62,533 nt of DNA from Anaerolineae bacterium (lineage in GTDB: Bacteria; Chloroflexota; Anaerolineae; Aggregatilineales; Phototrophicaceae). The notes under the pieces are model-generated. The model worked only from the letters and a program-made list of their open reading frames with translations, was not told the origin of the DNA and searched no databases. Where the stretch lies: NCBI GenBank assembly GCA_025454525.1, contig JALOOG010000055.1, forward strand, positions 1 to 62,533, given 5' to 3'. Within the stretch, counting starts at the first letter, position 1. Each line of letters opens with the position of its first letter. Made by a program: the position numbers and the translations under genes. This document shows positions 17,328 to 26,194 of this stretch, piece by piece.

Positions 17328-18551
17328 ATGAGATTAGCGCTGTTATCGATCGTGTTGTTAGGGTTAATGGTGGGCTTGATCGCCTGTAACCCCGCGTCCG
17401 TTGAGCCAACCTTACTTCCGGGGGAACGTCCCACCGCGACTCCCTTACCTCCTGCCCCGGCATGGCGTGAGCCTTCCACCGCGATCAACTTAAGCAACAT
17501 CACACAGTTGACGCAATTGGGACGGATCGAGGCCCCTAGTTCCACCCCTAGCACGATCTTCGCCTTTGCGCTTTCGCCCAACAGCACTCGCTTAGCCGCC
17601 TTGAATAATACCGATGTGATCTCATGGGACTTGATCACCGGGCAAGGGGTCTTTTTCACCGAACGTCGTGAAGAAACCACGATCTACTACTCACCCGATA
17701 AAGATGAGATCTACACGATCGGCGGCCCCCCCGCCTTGATCAACATCCTCAACACCGAAGACGGCACCTATGAGACGACCTTGATCGCGCATCCAGACTA
17801 TAACGGGATCACCGCTTATCATGCCGATACAGGCTTAATCGCCTTAGCGGGGGTCAATGGTGAGATCAAAGTGTGGGATATGTTTGAGCGGGTATCACGC
17901 GCAACCTTGATCGGACAAGCCAACACCTTGATCACTGATCTTGAATTTTCATCCGACGGGGCGACCTTAGCGGTGATCTATGCAGATGCCAGTATACAGT
18001 TATGGGATTGGGCCACACGCACCTTAAGCTTGACTTTAGAGGCAATTGTCCCAGAGCAACGGGTGGTCTTGGATCAAGCGCGCTTTTCACCGGACGGCGA
18101 TTATATCGCGGTATCCGCTTTCCCGTATGTGGTCGTCTGGGAATTGACGACCGGACGCTTACGTTATTTCTTAGAAATCATGGACGGGGGCGCAGATGCA
18201 GTCTTTTTCTTTATCCCGAACACCAGTTACTTGATCACGATCGGAAGTGCCAAAGACGGCGCGATCTGGGATCTTCGCACGGGGCAGATCGCGGCCGTGT
18301 TACCAGATATTGGCGGGGATGATGTAGATGCGTCCTTATCCCCCGACGGCACGATGTTGTTTACATCGACTTATGAAACCGGTGTCAACCTCTGGAATCT
18401 TTCCAACCTTGCCAACGGCACGATCACCCGTAGCGCCCAAGAATTTGGCAATCCTAACATCCTCAACTTGCATTGGACAGGTGATGGTCTGGTGGTTTTG
18501 ATGTTTGATGCGCGCGGCCCGATCGAAATATGGGGGATTCCGGCCGCTTAA
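17328..18551 (+). CDS. WD40-repeat lipoprotein
   Basis: A 407-aa protein with a lipoprotein signal peptide (LLGLMVGLIAC; Cys about residue 22 would be lipidated). A WD40/YVTN-type beta-propeller follows, with repeats such as VISWDLITG, IKVWDMFER, IQLWDWATR, VVVWELTTG and AIWDLRTG, so about six to seven blades. It is predicted on the outer face of the cytoplasmic membrane. It starts 6 bp after the kinase stop, so it is very likely co-transcribed and may contact the kinase's outer domain. No enzymatic motif is seen. Confidence 0.85.
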   Translation: MRLALLSIVLLGLMVGLIACNPASVEPTLLPGERPTATPLPPAPAWREPSTAINLSNITQLTQLGRIEAPSSTPSTIFAFALSPNSTRLAALNNTDVISWDLITGQGVFFTERREETTIYYSPDKDEIYTIGGPPALINILNTEDGTYETTLIAHPDYNGITAYHADTGLIALAGVNGEIKVWDMFERVSRATLIGQANTLITDLEFSSDGATLAVIYADASIQLWDWATRTLSLTLEAIVPEQRVVLDQARFSPDGDYIAVSAFPYVVVWELTTGRLRYFLEIMDGGADAVFFFIPNTSYLITIGSAKDGAIWDLRTGQIAAVLPDIGGDDVDASLSPDGTMLFTSTYETGVNLWNLSNLANGTITRSAQEFGNPNILNLHWTGDGLVVLMFDARGPIEIWGIPAA

Positions 18552-18577
18552 GCTTAGGGGATTTTTGGCTTTAGGGT

Positions 18578-19297
18578 TTAAATCGGCGTTTCGCCATAGT
18601 GTTCGATCATCCTATGCCATAACCCCCACACCACCCCCTCGCCGATCATCAACGCGCCGATCCATAACACCGGCGATAGGATGAGGAGAGGGATCGCTAA
18701 AAATATCAGGTGCAGGGTGATCGCGGCCCCGCTCAAGCTGATTTTCCGCTGAAAGGCGGTGAGTTGCGCGTTCAGTATCACGATCAACCCAGTGATCGCG
18801 GTGAATTGGATCATGCTGAAAGTGATCCCACAGGCGATCAGCGCATTTTGGAGCAGAGGCTGCCAAACCTGCGTAAACAGCGCCTGATAACCGCTCAAAA
18901 AAACGGCACTGAAAGCTAAGGCGGGGATCGCTACCAGTAAACGAGGAGATGCACTAGATTGTAATAGCCCCCATAACAATACGGGAACGCCATACGGTTG
19001 AATCGCCAACAGATCAAATTGCCCTTTGCGTTGCCATTGTGCGATCTGACGATCCGTTTTGAGTCCCCATTCAAGCATATATACTAAGGAAAGCAGCGGG
19101 CTTAAACGGATCGCGATCAAGCTATAAATGGGCGAAAATTGTTGCGGTAACAACACCGCCATCAACCCGATCAACGATAGCAAGACCAAGATGATCACTT
19201 CGATTCCGGCAAACCACGCCATCTCCTCTTGTGCGGTTGCAAGCCAAGTTAGCGGGGGGTGACGTTTCCACAAGCTCCGCCATAACCAGATACTCAC
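18578..19297 (-). CDS. Membrane protein, array paralogue 5 (239 aa)
   Basis: The last and shortest of five tandem paralogues. The N terminus IWLWRSLWKRHPPL matches the family's W-x-LW start, and QWQRKGQFDLLAIQPYGV is its version of the shared cytosolic loop. About six membrane helices are predicted. Its start overlaps the preceding stop (ATGA), giving translational coupling. The loop resembles the R/G-x-YDLL-x-TP segment of ABC-2-type permeases, but no ATPase gene is present. I cannot assign a function. It is about 50 residues shorter than its siblings, missing mainly part of the loop region. Confidence 0.75.
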   Translation of the reverse strand: MSIWLWRSLWKRHPPLTWLATAQEEMAWFAGIEVIILVLLSLIGLMAVLLPQQFSPIYSLIAIRLSPLLSLVYMLEWGLKTDRQIAQWQRKGQFDLLAIQPYGVPVLLWGLLQSSASPRLLVAIPALAFSAVFLSGYQALFTQVWQPLLQNALIACGITFSMIQFTAITGLIVILNAQLTAFQRKISLSGAAITLHLIFLAIPLLILSPVLWIGALMIGEGVVWGLWHRMIEHYGETPI

Positions 19298-20169
19298 ACA
19301 AACCGCTCCAACTGTTGAAATTCATCCATGTCCGCTTGTAAACCACGCCACAATCTCCGTAAGATCATTTCGCGGAGCATAAACAACACACTTAAGACGA
19401 TCAACGGCATCGCGATCGAAACCCATACCGATTCCGTCCCCAAGATCTGAAAGATCAACGGGATCAAGACAAATATCCCGATCACGATCAGCAAGTACCA
19501 CAACATTTGCGACAAGAGAAACAAACCAAACGACCACAATCGCGCATTTCCGACCAATTGCGTCCTTTGTCCGATGCTCAACCCGATCAACGAACCCGTG
19601 AGGATCGCGTGAATCCGATCGATATAGATAAACCAAGCAATCGACAAGATCAGCACGAACAGCTCTAACAATGACTCACGAGACGGGGATGAAATGGCCA
19701 ACGCTAAACCGATCAACACCAATAAATCAACAAACAAGACCACTTGAATCACGCCTTGAATTTCGCCCATCGATCGCTCTAACACCCCTTGATAATGAAG
19801 TCGCGCCGCGATCATAATCCAATGGACTCCGGTGACACCATCAGGGATCAAACAGTGTAAATCATATCTTTGCTGCGATCGATCGCGGGCCACCGTTCCA
19901 GCGATGTCCATCGTCCAAAGTGATCCCAATAACAACGTGTTCAAACAGCCGTACCAGATCGGGCCACTCACCATCAGCCAAAAACCGATGATCGGCATGT
20001 AGGCGATCATCAAGAGGATCGCGAAACCGATCGTGACCCAAAAGGCGTTACGGATCTGAAACCACCCTTCGCGCTTGCGTTGCCCGATCAACTGTTGATA
20101 GAGCGGGTGCATCATCGGTGGTCGCCACAGCGCACGCCACAAGCGCCATGTCAGGAGATGACTAAGCAT
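19294..20169 (-). CDS. Membrane protein, array paralogue 4 (291 aa)
   Basis: Starts TWRLWRALWRPPMMHPLYQQ, then a soluble segment, a pair of hydrophobic helices, the loop RSQQRYDLHCLIPDGVTGVH, and further helices (about six in all). The domain order equals that of the four neighbouring paralogues. It overlaps the upstream gene by 8 bp and the downstream gene by 4 bp. The sequence has diverged strongly from its siblings apart from the N-terminal LW..HP motif and the YDL loop. The function is unknown; ABC-2-like membrane subunits are the closest resemblance. Confidence 0.75.
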   Translation of the reverse strand: MLSHLLTWRLWRALWRPPMMHPLYQQLIGQRKREGWFQIRNAFWVTIGFAILLMIAYMPIIGFWLMVSGPIWYGCLNTLLLGSLWTMDIAGTVARDRSQQRYDLHCLIPDGVTGVHWIMIAARLHYQGVLERSMGEIQGVIQVVLFVDLLVLIGLALAISSPSRESLLELFVLILSIAWFIYIDRIHAILTGSLIGLSIGQRTQLVGNARLWSFGLFLLSQMLWYLLIVIGIFVLIPLIFQILGTESVWVSIAMPLIVLSVLFMLREMILRRLWRGLQADMDEFQQLERFV

Positions 20170-21034
20170 ATTTTTTAATCGCCCATAACATTTCCGGTTG
20201 CGTGTTCAACCAGATCGGAAGCTGTCTCCACATCACTTGTAACAACAACTCATGGCTGGTGATCACAAGCAAGATCGCAAGGATCGCCCCGCCTAATCCG
20301 CTCAATATGCCGCTCATATTGGCACCATATACGCTCAAGATCAAAAAATAGCCGATATACATCGCAATTTTGATCCCCACAAACAAACTAGCGCTGATCA
20401 AGGCCGCATCTAGGCGCTTCCTCAACGGCATGATCATCCCGATCAATGCACCTAACACCACCGAGACCCGAAAATCAAGATGTACCGCGATGATCAACCC
20501 GAACAGGGTAAACACCTGGATCAACCCAAGCGTGAGGTTTACGCCGGAGGGATTGGACTCTAAAAACAGGTTACTCAATAAAAAGGTAACAGCCGATAAG
20601 AGGACCACCCCCGCGCAAATGATATGAAAGATATTGGTGAGCCGATTGAGTCGTATGGTGGTGCGATTGGTGCGAAGATAGCGCGTCGCTAAAACCCAAG
20701 CCGTCAACCATCGCCCCCCAGGACTCAAGATCAACAGATCATAGCGCCCCTGTTCATGCTCTGCCGCGATCGCTTGGGCCACGCCGGATGAGCTGTTGAT
20801 GCCTGCGAACAGTCCCCCGGCCATCACCGCGATCAAGGTGATCCCAAACAACGGGATAAACACCCACCATAAGACACAACCCAACACGACGATAAATAAA
20901 CCCCCGGAAGCCTGTACTAGGCGGGTGCGCCAATGGGGAGCGGTCGGTTGCGCTTGAAGTACAAAAGTGCGCCAAAATAGTGGATGACGGGGTAACGAGT
21001 CATAAAAAATACGCCATAATTCAATGCTGATCAT
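20162..21034 (-). CDS. Membrane protein, array paralogue 3 (290 aa)
   Basis: I place the start at ATG 21034 because it overlaps the preceding TGA (ATGA) and gives the family N terminus ISIELWRIFYDSLPRHPLFW. A longer in-frame form to 21088 would overlap the upstream gene by 58 bp. The shared loop reads EHEQGRYDLLILSPGGRW, followed by an amphipathic segment and four more helices. About six membrane helices are expected. The function is unknown and it belongs to the five-gene array. Confidence 0.75.
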   Translation of the reverse strand: MISIELWRIFYDSLPRHPLFWRTFVLQAQPTAPHWRTRLVQASGGLFIVVLGCVLWWVFIPLFGITLIAVMAGGLFAGINSSSGVAQAIAAEHEQGRYDLLILSPGGRWLTAWVLATRYLRTNRTTIRLNRLTNIFHIICAGVVLLSAVTFLLSNLFLESNPSGVNLTLGLIQVFTLFGLIIAVHLDFRVSVVLGALIGMIMPLRKRLDAALISASLFVGIKIAMYIGYFLILSVYGANMSGILSGLGGAILAILLVITSHELLLQVMWRQLPIWLNTQPEMLWAIKKYA

Positions 21035-21912
21035 GAAATGAGCCTTAGTTGTAAGCCATAACGGTTTTCCGCGATCTGACATCCCCAACGTAAACTCATC
21101 TCACGTAAGGCAAATAGGGCCAACGGATAGATCGCCCCTAACACCAACGCGATCAACAGTTGACCACTCATCAATAACGGGACAATCATCACCCCAAAAT
21201 AGATCCACGCGATCCCACCATACACCAGATAGTAGATCAACTGCACCACTGTAAACAGGGTGATCACCTGAAACAAGCTTCCGGCGGGGTCTTTGCTATC
21301 GCGTGTCAAGGTAATGGCTAACAGGATCGCGGTTAACACCGATTGCACGTAATCAACCAAAAACACACTGATAACGGTGACATACATACCCGCCCACAAT
21401 AACCATGTCCCGCCCGCATTTTGTAAAAGCGAGATCAAGACCAATGGCAATAATAAGACCAACATCGGGAATAACAATAAGCTATAACATCCCATCGTGA
21501 GCCAACGCATCCAAAACACGGTGCGATCATCCATCATCACCCGCGTCACTTGCGCCCAGTGAAAGCCCGTGACTCCCGGCAGTGTGACGCTGATCAAGTC
21601 ATAACGATGTTCGGCATATTCACGGTGTAAGGCGCGCACAATCCGCCAACTGATCACCAATCCAGAGACCGATCCGCTTATCAACAAAAACGAGATCGCC
21701 CAAAACGGCACCGTTTGTAAACTCACATGCAAGATCAGCAACAAACAGATGACAGCAAAGATCAACATGAGTACCTCACGCCAAGTCAAGCGATCGGTTT
21801 CGTGTTTACCGGACTTAAACACCTGTGTATAAATCGGATGCTCCAACCACTGATGCCGAAAAATCGCGTTCCACAATTGCCAACTTAGGATATTTGGTCT
21901 CGGAATTGCCAT
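21031..21912 (-). CDS. Membrane protein, array paralogue 2 (293 aa)
   Basis: The N terminus contains WQLWNAIFRHQWLEHPIYTQ and the loop is EYAEHRYDLISVTLPGVTGF, both family features. About six helices. ATG 21912 (start MAIPRP) is preferred; an ATG five codons earlier (21927) is possible, and either overlaps the upstream gene (stop at 21885). The C-terminal ALREMSLRWG recalls the end of paralogue 1 (AMREIWLRGL) and of paralogue 4 (MLREMILRRL). That conserved end is another family mark. The function is unknown. Confidence 0.75.
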   Translation of the reverse strand: MAIPRPNILSWQLWNAIFRHQWLEHPIYTQVFKSGKHETDRLTWREVLMLIFAVICLLLILHVSLQTVPFWAISFLLISGSVSGLVISWRIVRALHREYAEHRYDLISVTLPGVTGFHWAQVTRVMMDDRTVFWMRWLTMGCYSLLLFPMLVLLLPLVLISLLQNAGGTWLLWAGMYVTVISVFLVDYVQSVLTAILLAITLTRDSKDPAGSLFQVITLFTVVQLIYYLVYGGIAWIYFGVMIVPLLMSGQLLIALVLGAIYPLALFALREMSLRWGCQIAENRYGLQLRLIS

Positions 21913-22739
21913 AACCACCACCCCCATAATCCCCGTAACCAGATCTCGCGCATTGCATACAAAATCACCAATTGCAGCATCGCTTGTACCAAGACCGACG
22001 GGATCGCCAACAAGTTGATCATTTGTACACCCACCACCAGATAAATCCCGTAAAACAAAGCTTGAAGCGCTAAATACACGCCGATCGTGATCAAGAGGGT
22101 ATCGCTTCGTTTTGTGGTATATAAAGGAACAACCATACCCACCAAGACTCCATTTAAGGCGGCGCGAGTCATATCACTTACATGCGCGGTGACACCGATC
22201 GCAAAGATCAAAATCGGCGTAATATCTAATATCTGTGTTTCTCCCGACAAATAGAAAAACATCGGAATCGCCAACAACCACACCAAGGCCGCCAGATACA
22301 ACAACAGATATAGCCGAGTCATCATCGCCCGAAACACCGTCAACATCTGGTTATCTTGTAAAAACCGCGCCGCCATGGCCCAATGAGTTCTCATCCGACC
22401 GGAAGGGGTGAGCGCCAACAGATCATAAATCCCCTGTTCCTGATAGCGGATGATCTGTTGGCTCAACTTGACCGTGGCATAACCCCCGTAAAGCAAGCCC
22501 CCGAACACGATCACAAACACCACCGATCCTAATAACACCATGGCCCAATACCACAACGTCGCCAGCACAAACCCTAACCCGATGATCGGGAGTAAGGTGT
22601 CGGTCAACAACACCCGCCAACGTGGACGCGGAGCCGTGGCAGTATTTGGTGGGTCTTTCGGTCGAAACAAAGGATGTGCAACCGGTTCTTGATGTAAATC
22701 CCACCACAAACGCCAAGTCTGAAATACGTTGATCATCAT
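21885..22739 (-). CDS. Membrane protein, array paralogue 1 (284 aa)
   Basis: ATG 22739 overlaps the upstream stop (ATGA) and is preceded by a G-rich Shine-Dalgarno. The N terminus FQTWRLWWDLHQEPVAHPLF and loop RYQEQGIYDLLALTPSGRMR are the clearest family signatures. The loop looks like the cytosolic coupling segment of ABC-2-type permeases (inference). About six membrane helices. It is followed by four paralogues, each coupled by overlap, suggesting a hetero-oligomeric membrane assembly in fixed stoichiometry. No function is recognised. Confidence 0.78.
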   Translation of the reverse strand: MMINVFQTWRLWWDLHQEPVAHPLFRPKDPPNTATAPRPRWRVLLTDTLLPIIGLGFVLATLWYWAMVLLGSVVFVIVFGGLLYGGYATVKLSQQIIRYQEQGIYDLLALTPSGRMRTHWAMAARFLQDNQMLTVFRAMMTRLYLLLYLAALVWLLAIPMFFYLSGETQILDITPILIFAIGVTAHVSDMTRAALNGVLVGMVVPLYTTKRSDTLLITIGVYLALQALFYGIYLVVGVQMINLLAIPSVLVQAMLQLVILYAMREIWLRGLWGWWLWQFRDQIS

Positions 22740-23842
22740 CGCACCCCCCATGCGATCACATCAGCCCGCCCTAAGGCCGGGTAAATATGTTGACTAACTT
22801 CCATATAGATCCCTGTTTCGATGTTTAACACCAACAGCAATGTCCCGCGTGTGTCATTTTCTGGGTTATCCCCGAACGCGAGATGCGTGCTATCCGGTGA
22901 CCAGATCAAACGCGCCGGATTCGGGCTGTGATCTTCAGTGGTAAACCCACAATATGCCGTTACTGTCTGGGTATCGACATCATAGACATGGATCATCGCC
23001 GGCCCCACATCTATTAGCGGATCGTCTCCAAGCAGTGGCATCACCCAAAACGCAAGTTTTTGATGATCCGGTGACCATCGTAAACCAGCCAATGGCGTTT
23101 GACCCCCGATGCGGACTCCGCCATCGCGAACAGCAAACGCTGTCCATTGAGTGGCACTATTTTGTCGGTCGGGTTCAATGCCAAACACCTCCCCACCTCG
23201 ATCGCCAACGGCCACATACGCAAACCACCGTCCATTTTGTGACCACGCATTCCCGTTAAAAAACGGGGCCTCTGGGGCCAAGAGTATCGCTTCTCCGGTG
23301 TCCAAATGATGCAGCACTCGGACAAACTGCCCGTCCTGGTAATCGATCTTCAGTGTCCATTTTCCGTCCGGCTGTAAACTAATCGCGCCATAGGTGTTTA
23401 GCGTTTCCAACGCACCATCATGGAGCAAAGACACCCGTTGACCCGCCGTCCAGAGGACAAACGTATCTTGCCTCCACCACCCGACATCCGTAACATCCTC
23501 CGCGATGATCGTGCGCTCTGTACCGTCCATCCGCATTTTCATAAACGTTTGATCGGCGGGATGATAGTAGGTGATCCACTGATGATCCGGGGAAATTTGA
23601 CAATTCGTGCCGCACGGCCGCGTATCTGGAAGCGGATAACGCCGATTCCGATCCAAATCCAGCACCCAGAGGTTATGACGATCAAAGGAGGTGAGCATGA
23701 TCCCGCCGGGGATGTCTACTGGTGGCTGAATGCCCATCACGGGACACAGCGATGGATAGCGATCCCCTTCGGCGCTAAGGCTAAACCCGATCGTGACCCC
23801 TAGCACGATGAGCGCGATTCGCAAGATTCGATAAGCGATCAT
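22736..23842 (-). CDS. Exported PD40-type beta-propeller protein
   Basis: A 368-aa protein with an N-terminal signal or anchor helix (about 5-24, RILRIALIVLGVTIGFSLSA). WD40-like PD40 blades follow (ISPDHQWITYY, WSQNGRWFAYV, WSPDHQKLAFW, WSPDSTHLAFG). It is second in the minus-strand operon, overlapping the LLM gene upstream and membrane paralogue 1 downstream by 4 bp each (ATGA). It probably forms the outer partner of the membrane array (inference from coupling). Paired cysteines at about 79 and 83 (PCGTNC) may form a disulphide. Confidence 0.8.
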   Translation of the reverse strand: MIAYRILRIALIVLGVTIGFSLSAEGDRYPSLCPVMGIQPPVDIPGGIMLTSFDRHNLWVLDLDRNRRYPLPDTRPCGTNCQISPDHQWITYYHPADQTFMKMRMDGTERTIIAEDVTDVGWWRQDTFVLWTAGQRVSLLHDGALETLNTYGAISLQPDGKWTLKIDYQDGQFVRVLHHLDTGEAILLAPEAPFFNGNAWSQNGRWFAYVAVGDRGGEVFGIEPDRQNSATQWTAFAVRDGGVRIGGQTPLAGLRWSPDHQKLAFWVMPLLGDDPLIDVGPAMIHVYDVDTQTVTAYCGFTTEDHSPNPARLIWSPDSTHLAFGDNPENDTRGTLLLVLNIETGIYMEVSQHIYPALGRADVIAWGVR

Positions 23843-24693
23843 AGCGTTGCAACCGCCGGGATCACCTCACGGCCCCACAGGTCTAACGCACTCCAAGTGG
23901 GCATGTTAAACATCACTTGTTGAAAGCCTATTAGATGAAGCGTGTGGCATCGTTTGATCACCGATTCGACATCGTGCGGGTTAGAGACATGACAGATCAC
24001 GGTTTTTTCGATGTTTTCAAAGTTCCGACCGATGTCCATACAATGTCCGCGCAACACCTCCAATTTATGGCGCAACACCTCATCCGACACACCGCCGTCT
24101 AAGTTACACGCATCCCCGTATCGGGCTACCAGACGCAAGGTTTTTTGTTCACCCATACCCCCGATCAAGATCGGCGGCCGTCCGATGCGCGGTTCATTGA
24201 TCGGCTCATCAAGCCGATAATGCTTACCCTGATAGGGTTGCCGATCGCCGGATAACATGCGATGCGCGATCTGAAGCGTTTCTTCCAGTCGTTCAAAACG
24301 TTCACCTGTAGACGGAAAAGGGATTCCTAATCCCCGCGCTTCACGTTCATACCATGCTGCCCCGATTCCTAGGTAGCATCGTCCGCCCGATAAGACATCT
24401 AACGTTGTCAACATTTTGACCAAAATCGCTGGGTAGCGATAGATCACCCCTGTGACCATCACCCCCAACTTGATCTGTTGCGTCAAGGCCGCGAGGTATC
24501 CTAAGGTGGTATAGGCCTCTAACATCGGCTCATCCACTGCGCCGGCCCCTTCCATTTGAAAGAAGTGATCCAATACCCAGAGGCTATAAAATCCGGCGTT
24601 TTCCGCTGCTTGCGCGGTCTCGCCTAACACGCGCCCCATGTCGATCGGCGCGCCCACTTGTTTGTACAGGTGAATTTGTAACCCGATTCGCAT
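23839..24693 (-). CDS. LLM-class (luciferase-like) F420-type oxidoreductase
   Basis: A 284-aa TIM-barrel protein. The start MRIGLQI, then SLWVLDHFF, LGYLAALTQQIKLGVMVTGV, ILVKMLTTLDVLSGGRCYLGIGAAW and PPILIGGMGEQKTLRL are the hallmark segments of F420-dependent luciferase-like oxidoreductases. The substrate is not predictable. A good Shine-Dalgarno GGGAG precedes the start. It is the first gene of a seven-gene overlapping operon, and an oxidoreductase heading a membrane-protein array is unexpected. The cofactor could be FMN instead; subfamily assignment needs a profile search. Confidence 0.85.
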   Translation of the reverse strand: MRIGLQIHLYKQVGAPIDMGRVLGETAQAAENAGFYSLWVLDHFFQMEGAGAVDEPMLEAYTTLGYLAALTQQIKLGVMVTGVIYRYPAILVKMLTTLDVLSGGRCYLGIGAAWYEREARGLGIPFPSTGERFERLEETLQIAHRMLSGDRQPYQGKHYRLDEPINEPRIGRPPILIGGMGEQKTLRLVARYGDACNLDGGVSDEVLRHKLEVLRGHCMDIGRNFENIEKTVICHVSNPHDVESVIKRCHTLHLIGFQQVMFNMPTWSALDLWGREVIPAVATL

Positions 24694-24719
24694 CTAAATT
24701 TCTCCCTTAGTCGGTGTGA

Positions 24720-26138
24720 TCACAGTCCCATTTGTGGGATCGGCGGCAGCTTTTTTTCATATAACCAGCCTTGGAAAAAGCTTTGTAAGTTCATGCCGCT
24801 GATCTCTTGGGCCACTTGGATAAAATCTTCGGTGGTCGCATTGCCATAAGCATAACGCGCCGCGTATGTCCGTAAAATACGGAAGAAAGCCGCATCTCCC
24901 ACATTTAAGCGCAATGCATGAAGCGTCAACGCACCCCGCAAATAGACACTCGCGTTAAACAGGTTGTAGATCTCATTTCCAGGCGGTAATCCCGGAGCGG
25001 CGATCGGTGATTGGATAAAATCGGGGGTATTGAGTGAAGCATACCAATTGCTAATCATTTCATCACGGTCGGAAACGCCGAGTGTGTGTTCAACCCATAA
25101 CAATTCCCCGTAAGTGGCGAAGCCTTCATTTAACCAAATATCGCGCCATGTGGCCGGGCTAATGCTGTTACCGAACCATTGATGAGTCAATTCGTGCGCG
25201 ATGATCCCTTGATTTCCCGTGCGACGGCCGCTCTGTTCGACCACAATATCGCGCCCAAACATCGATAGCGTCTGGGTTTCTAGCGCAAAGCTCAAACTGG
25301 TATTGACCACCACCGCGCCGTAGACCTCAAACGGATAAGGCCCGAACACCGTTTCAAAATAGGCGATCATCTCATCGGTTTGACTGAAAGTGATTTCAGC
25401 ATCCTCCGCAATATCCACCGGAAAAAAGTTCCGAATGAGCAATCCATCCTCGGTGTAATACGATTGCATCTCAAATTCCGCGATCTGCACCGTCACCAAG
25501 TAACTGGCTGTCGGTTCAAAGTTCTCCCAGACGTAGCTACGGGTGTCATTTTCGTGATCTTGCGTGTCCACTAAAAGTCCGTTGGATGCAGCGACATACG
25601 GCTCTGGCACGGTAATTTTGATCGTATAAGTGGCCTTATCCAACGGATGATCGTTGACCGGATACCAATTACGCGCTCCGGCCGGTTCACTTGCCACATA
25701 GATCCCGCGTCGATACTGTACCCACCCCTCGGCAAAGGTCGGGTTTTGGCTATTCGGTGGTATCCCCTGATAAGCGATCGTTACCTCAAACGTTTGTTCC
25801 GATTCGATCAGCTCATTCGGGATCAAGGTCAATTCGGCCTGCGCCCGCCGATAATCGACTTCTACCCCGTCAATCCGCACGCTTTCGATCGTAAACCCAT
25901 TAAAATCAAGGTTAAACGCGCTTAAATCTTGTGTCGCGATGATGCCGATCTGCGCCACGGCGTTAATCGATCCACGACTTAGATCGACTTCAAGGTCAAG
26001 ATCATAATGTTGCACATCGTAACCCCCATTCCCGATTCCCGGATAAAAATCATCACCGATCTCATCACTGCCTTCGGATTGCGCCCAAATCAGTGAACCG
26101 CACAACATGATCATGAGCCATAAGCTTACTTTACGCAT
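24720..26138 (-). CDS. Secreted M1-family zinc aminopeptidase
   Basis: A 472-aa protein with a signal peptide (SLWLMIMLCGSLIWAQ). The N-terminal beta domain (about 40-230) leads to the gluzincin site HELTHQWFGN (around 316-325), with the third zinc ligand in LNEGFATYGE (around 336). The aminopeptidase exopeptidase motif is not a clean GAMEN: the corresponding region reads TSLSFALETQ, a divergent variant. The product lacks the long C-terminal helical domain of full-size M1 enzymes. AGGGGT precedes the start. It acts outside the cytoplasm, probably in peptide scavenging. Confidence 0.88.
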   Translation of the reverse strand: MRKVSLWLMIMLCGSLIWAQSEGSDEIGDDFYPGIGNGGYDVQHYDLDLEVDLSRGSINAVAQIGIIATQDLSAFNLDFNGFTIESVRIDGVEVDYRRAQAELTLIPNELIESEQTFEVTIAYQGIPPNSQNPTFAEGWVQYRRGIYVASEPAGARNWYPVNDHPLDKATYTIKITVPEPYVAASNGLLVDTQDHENDTRSYVWENFEPTASYLVTVQIAEFEMQSYYTEDGLLIRNFFPVDIAEDAEITFSQTDEMIAYFETVFGPYPFEVYGAVVVNTSLSFALETQTLSMFGRDIVVEQSGRRTGNQGIIAHELTHQWFGNSISPATWRDIWLNEGFATYGELLWVEHTLGVSDRDEMISNWYASLNTPDFIQSPIAAPGLPPGNEIYNLFNASVYLRGALTLHALRLNVGDAAFFRILRTYAARYAYGNATTEDFIQVAQEISGMNLQSFFQGWLYEKKLPPIPQMGL

Positions 26139-26194
26139 CCCATCACCCCTTGTACAATCTACAGACCACCTAAAATTTTATAAAAGGATTCCTG

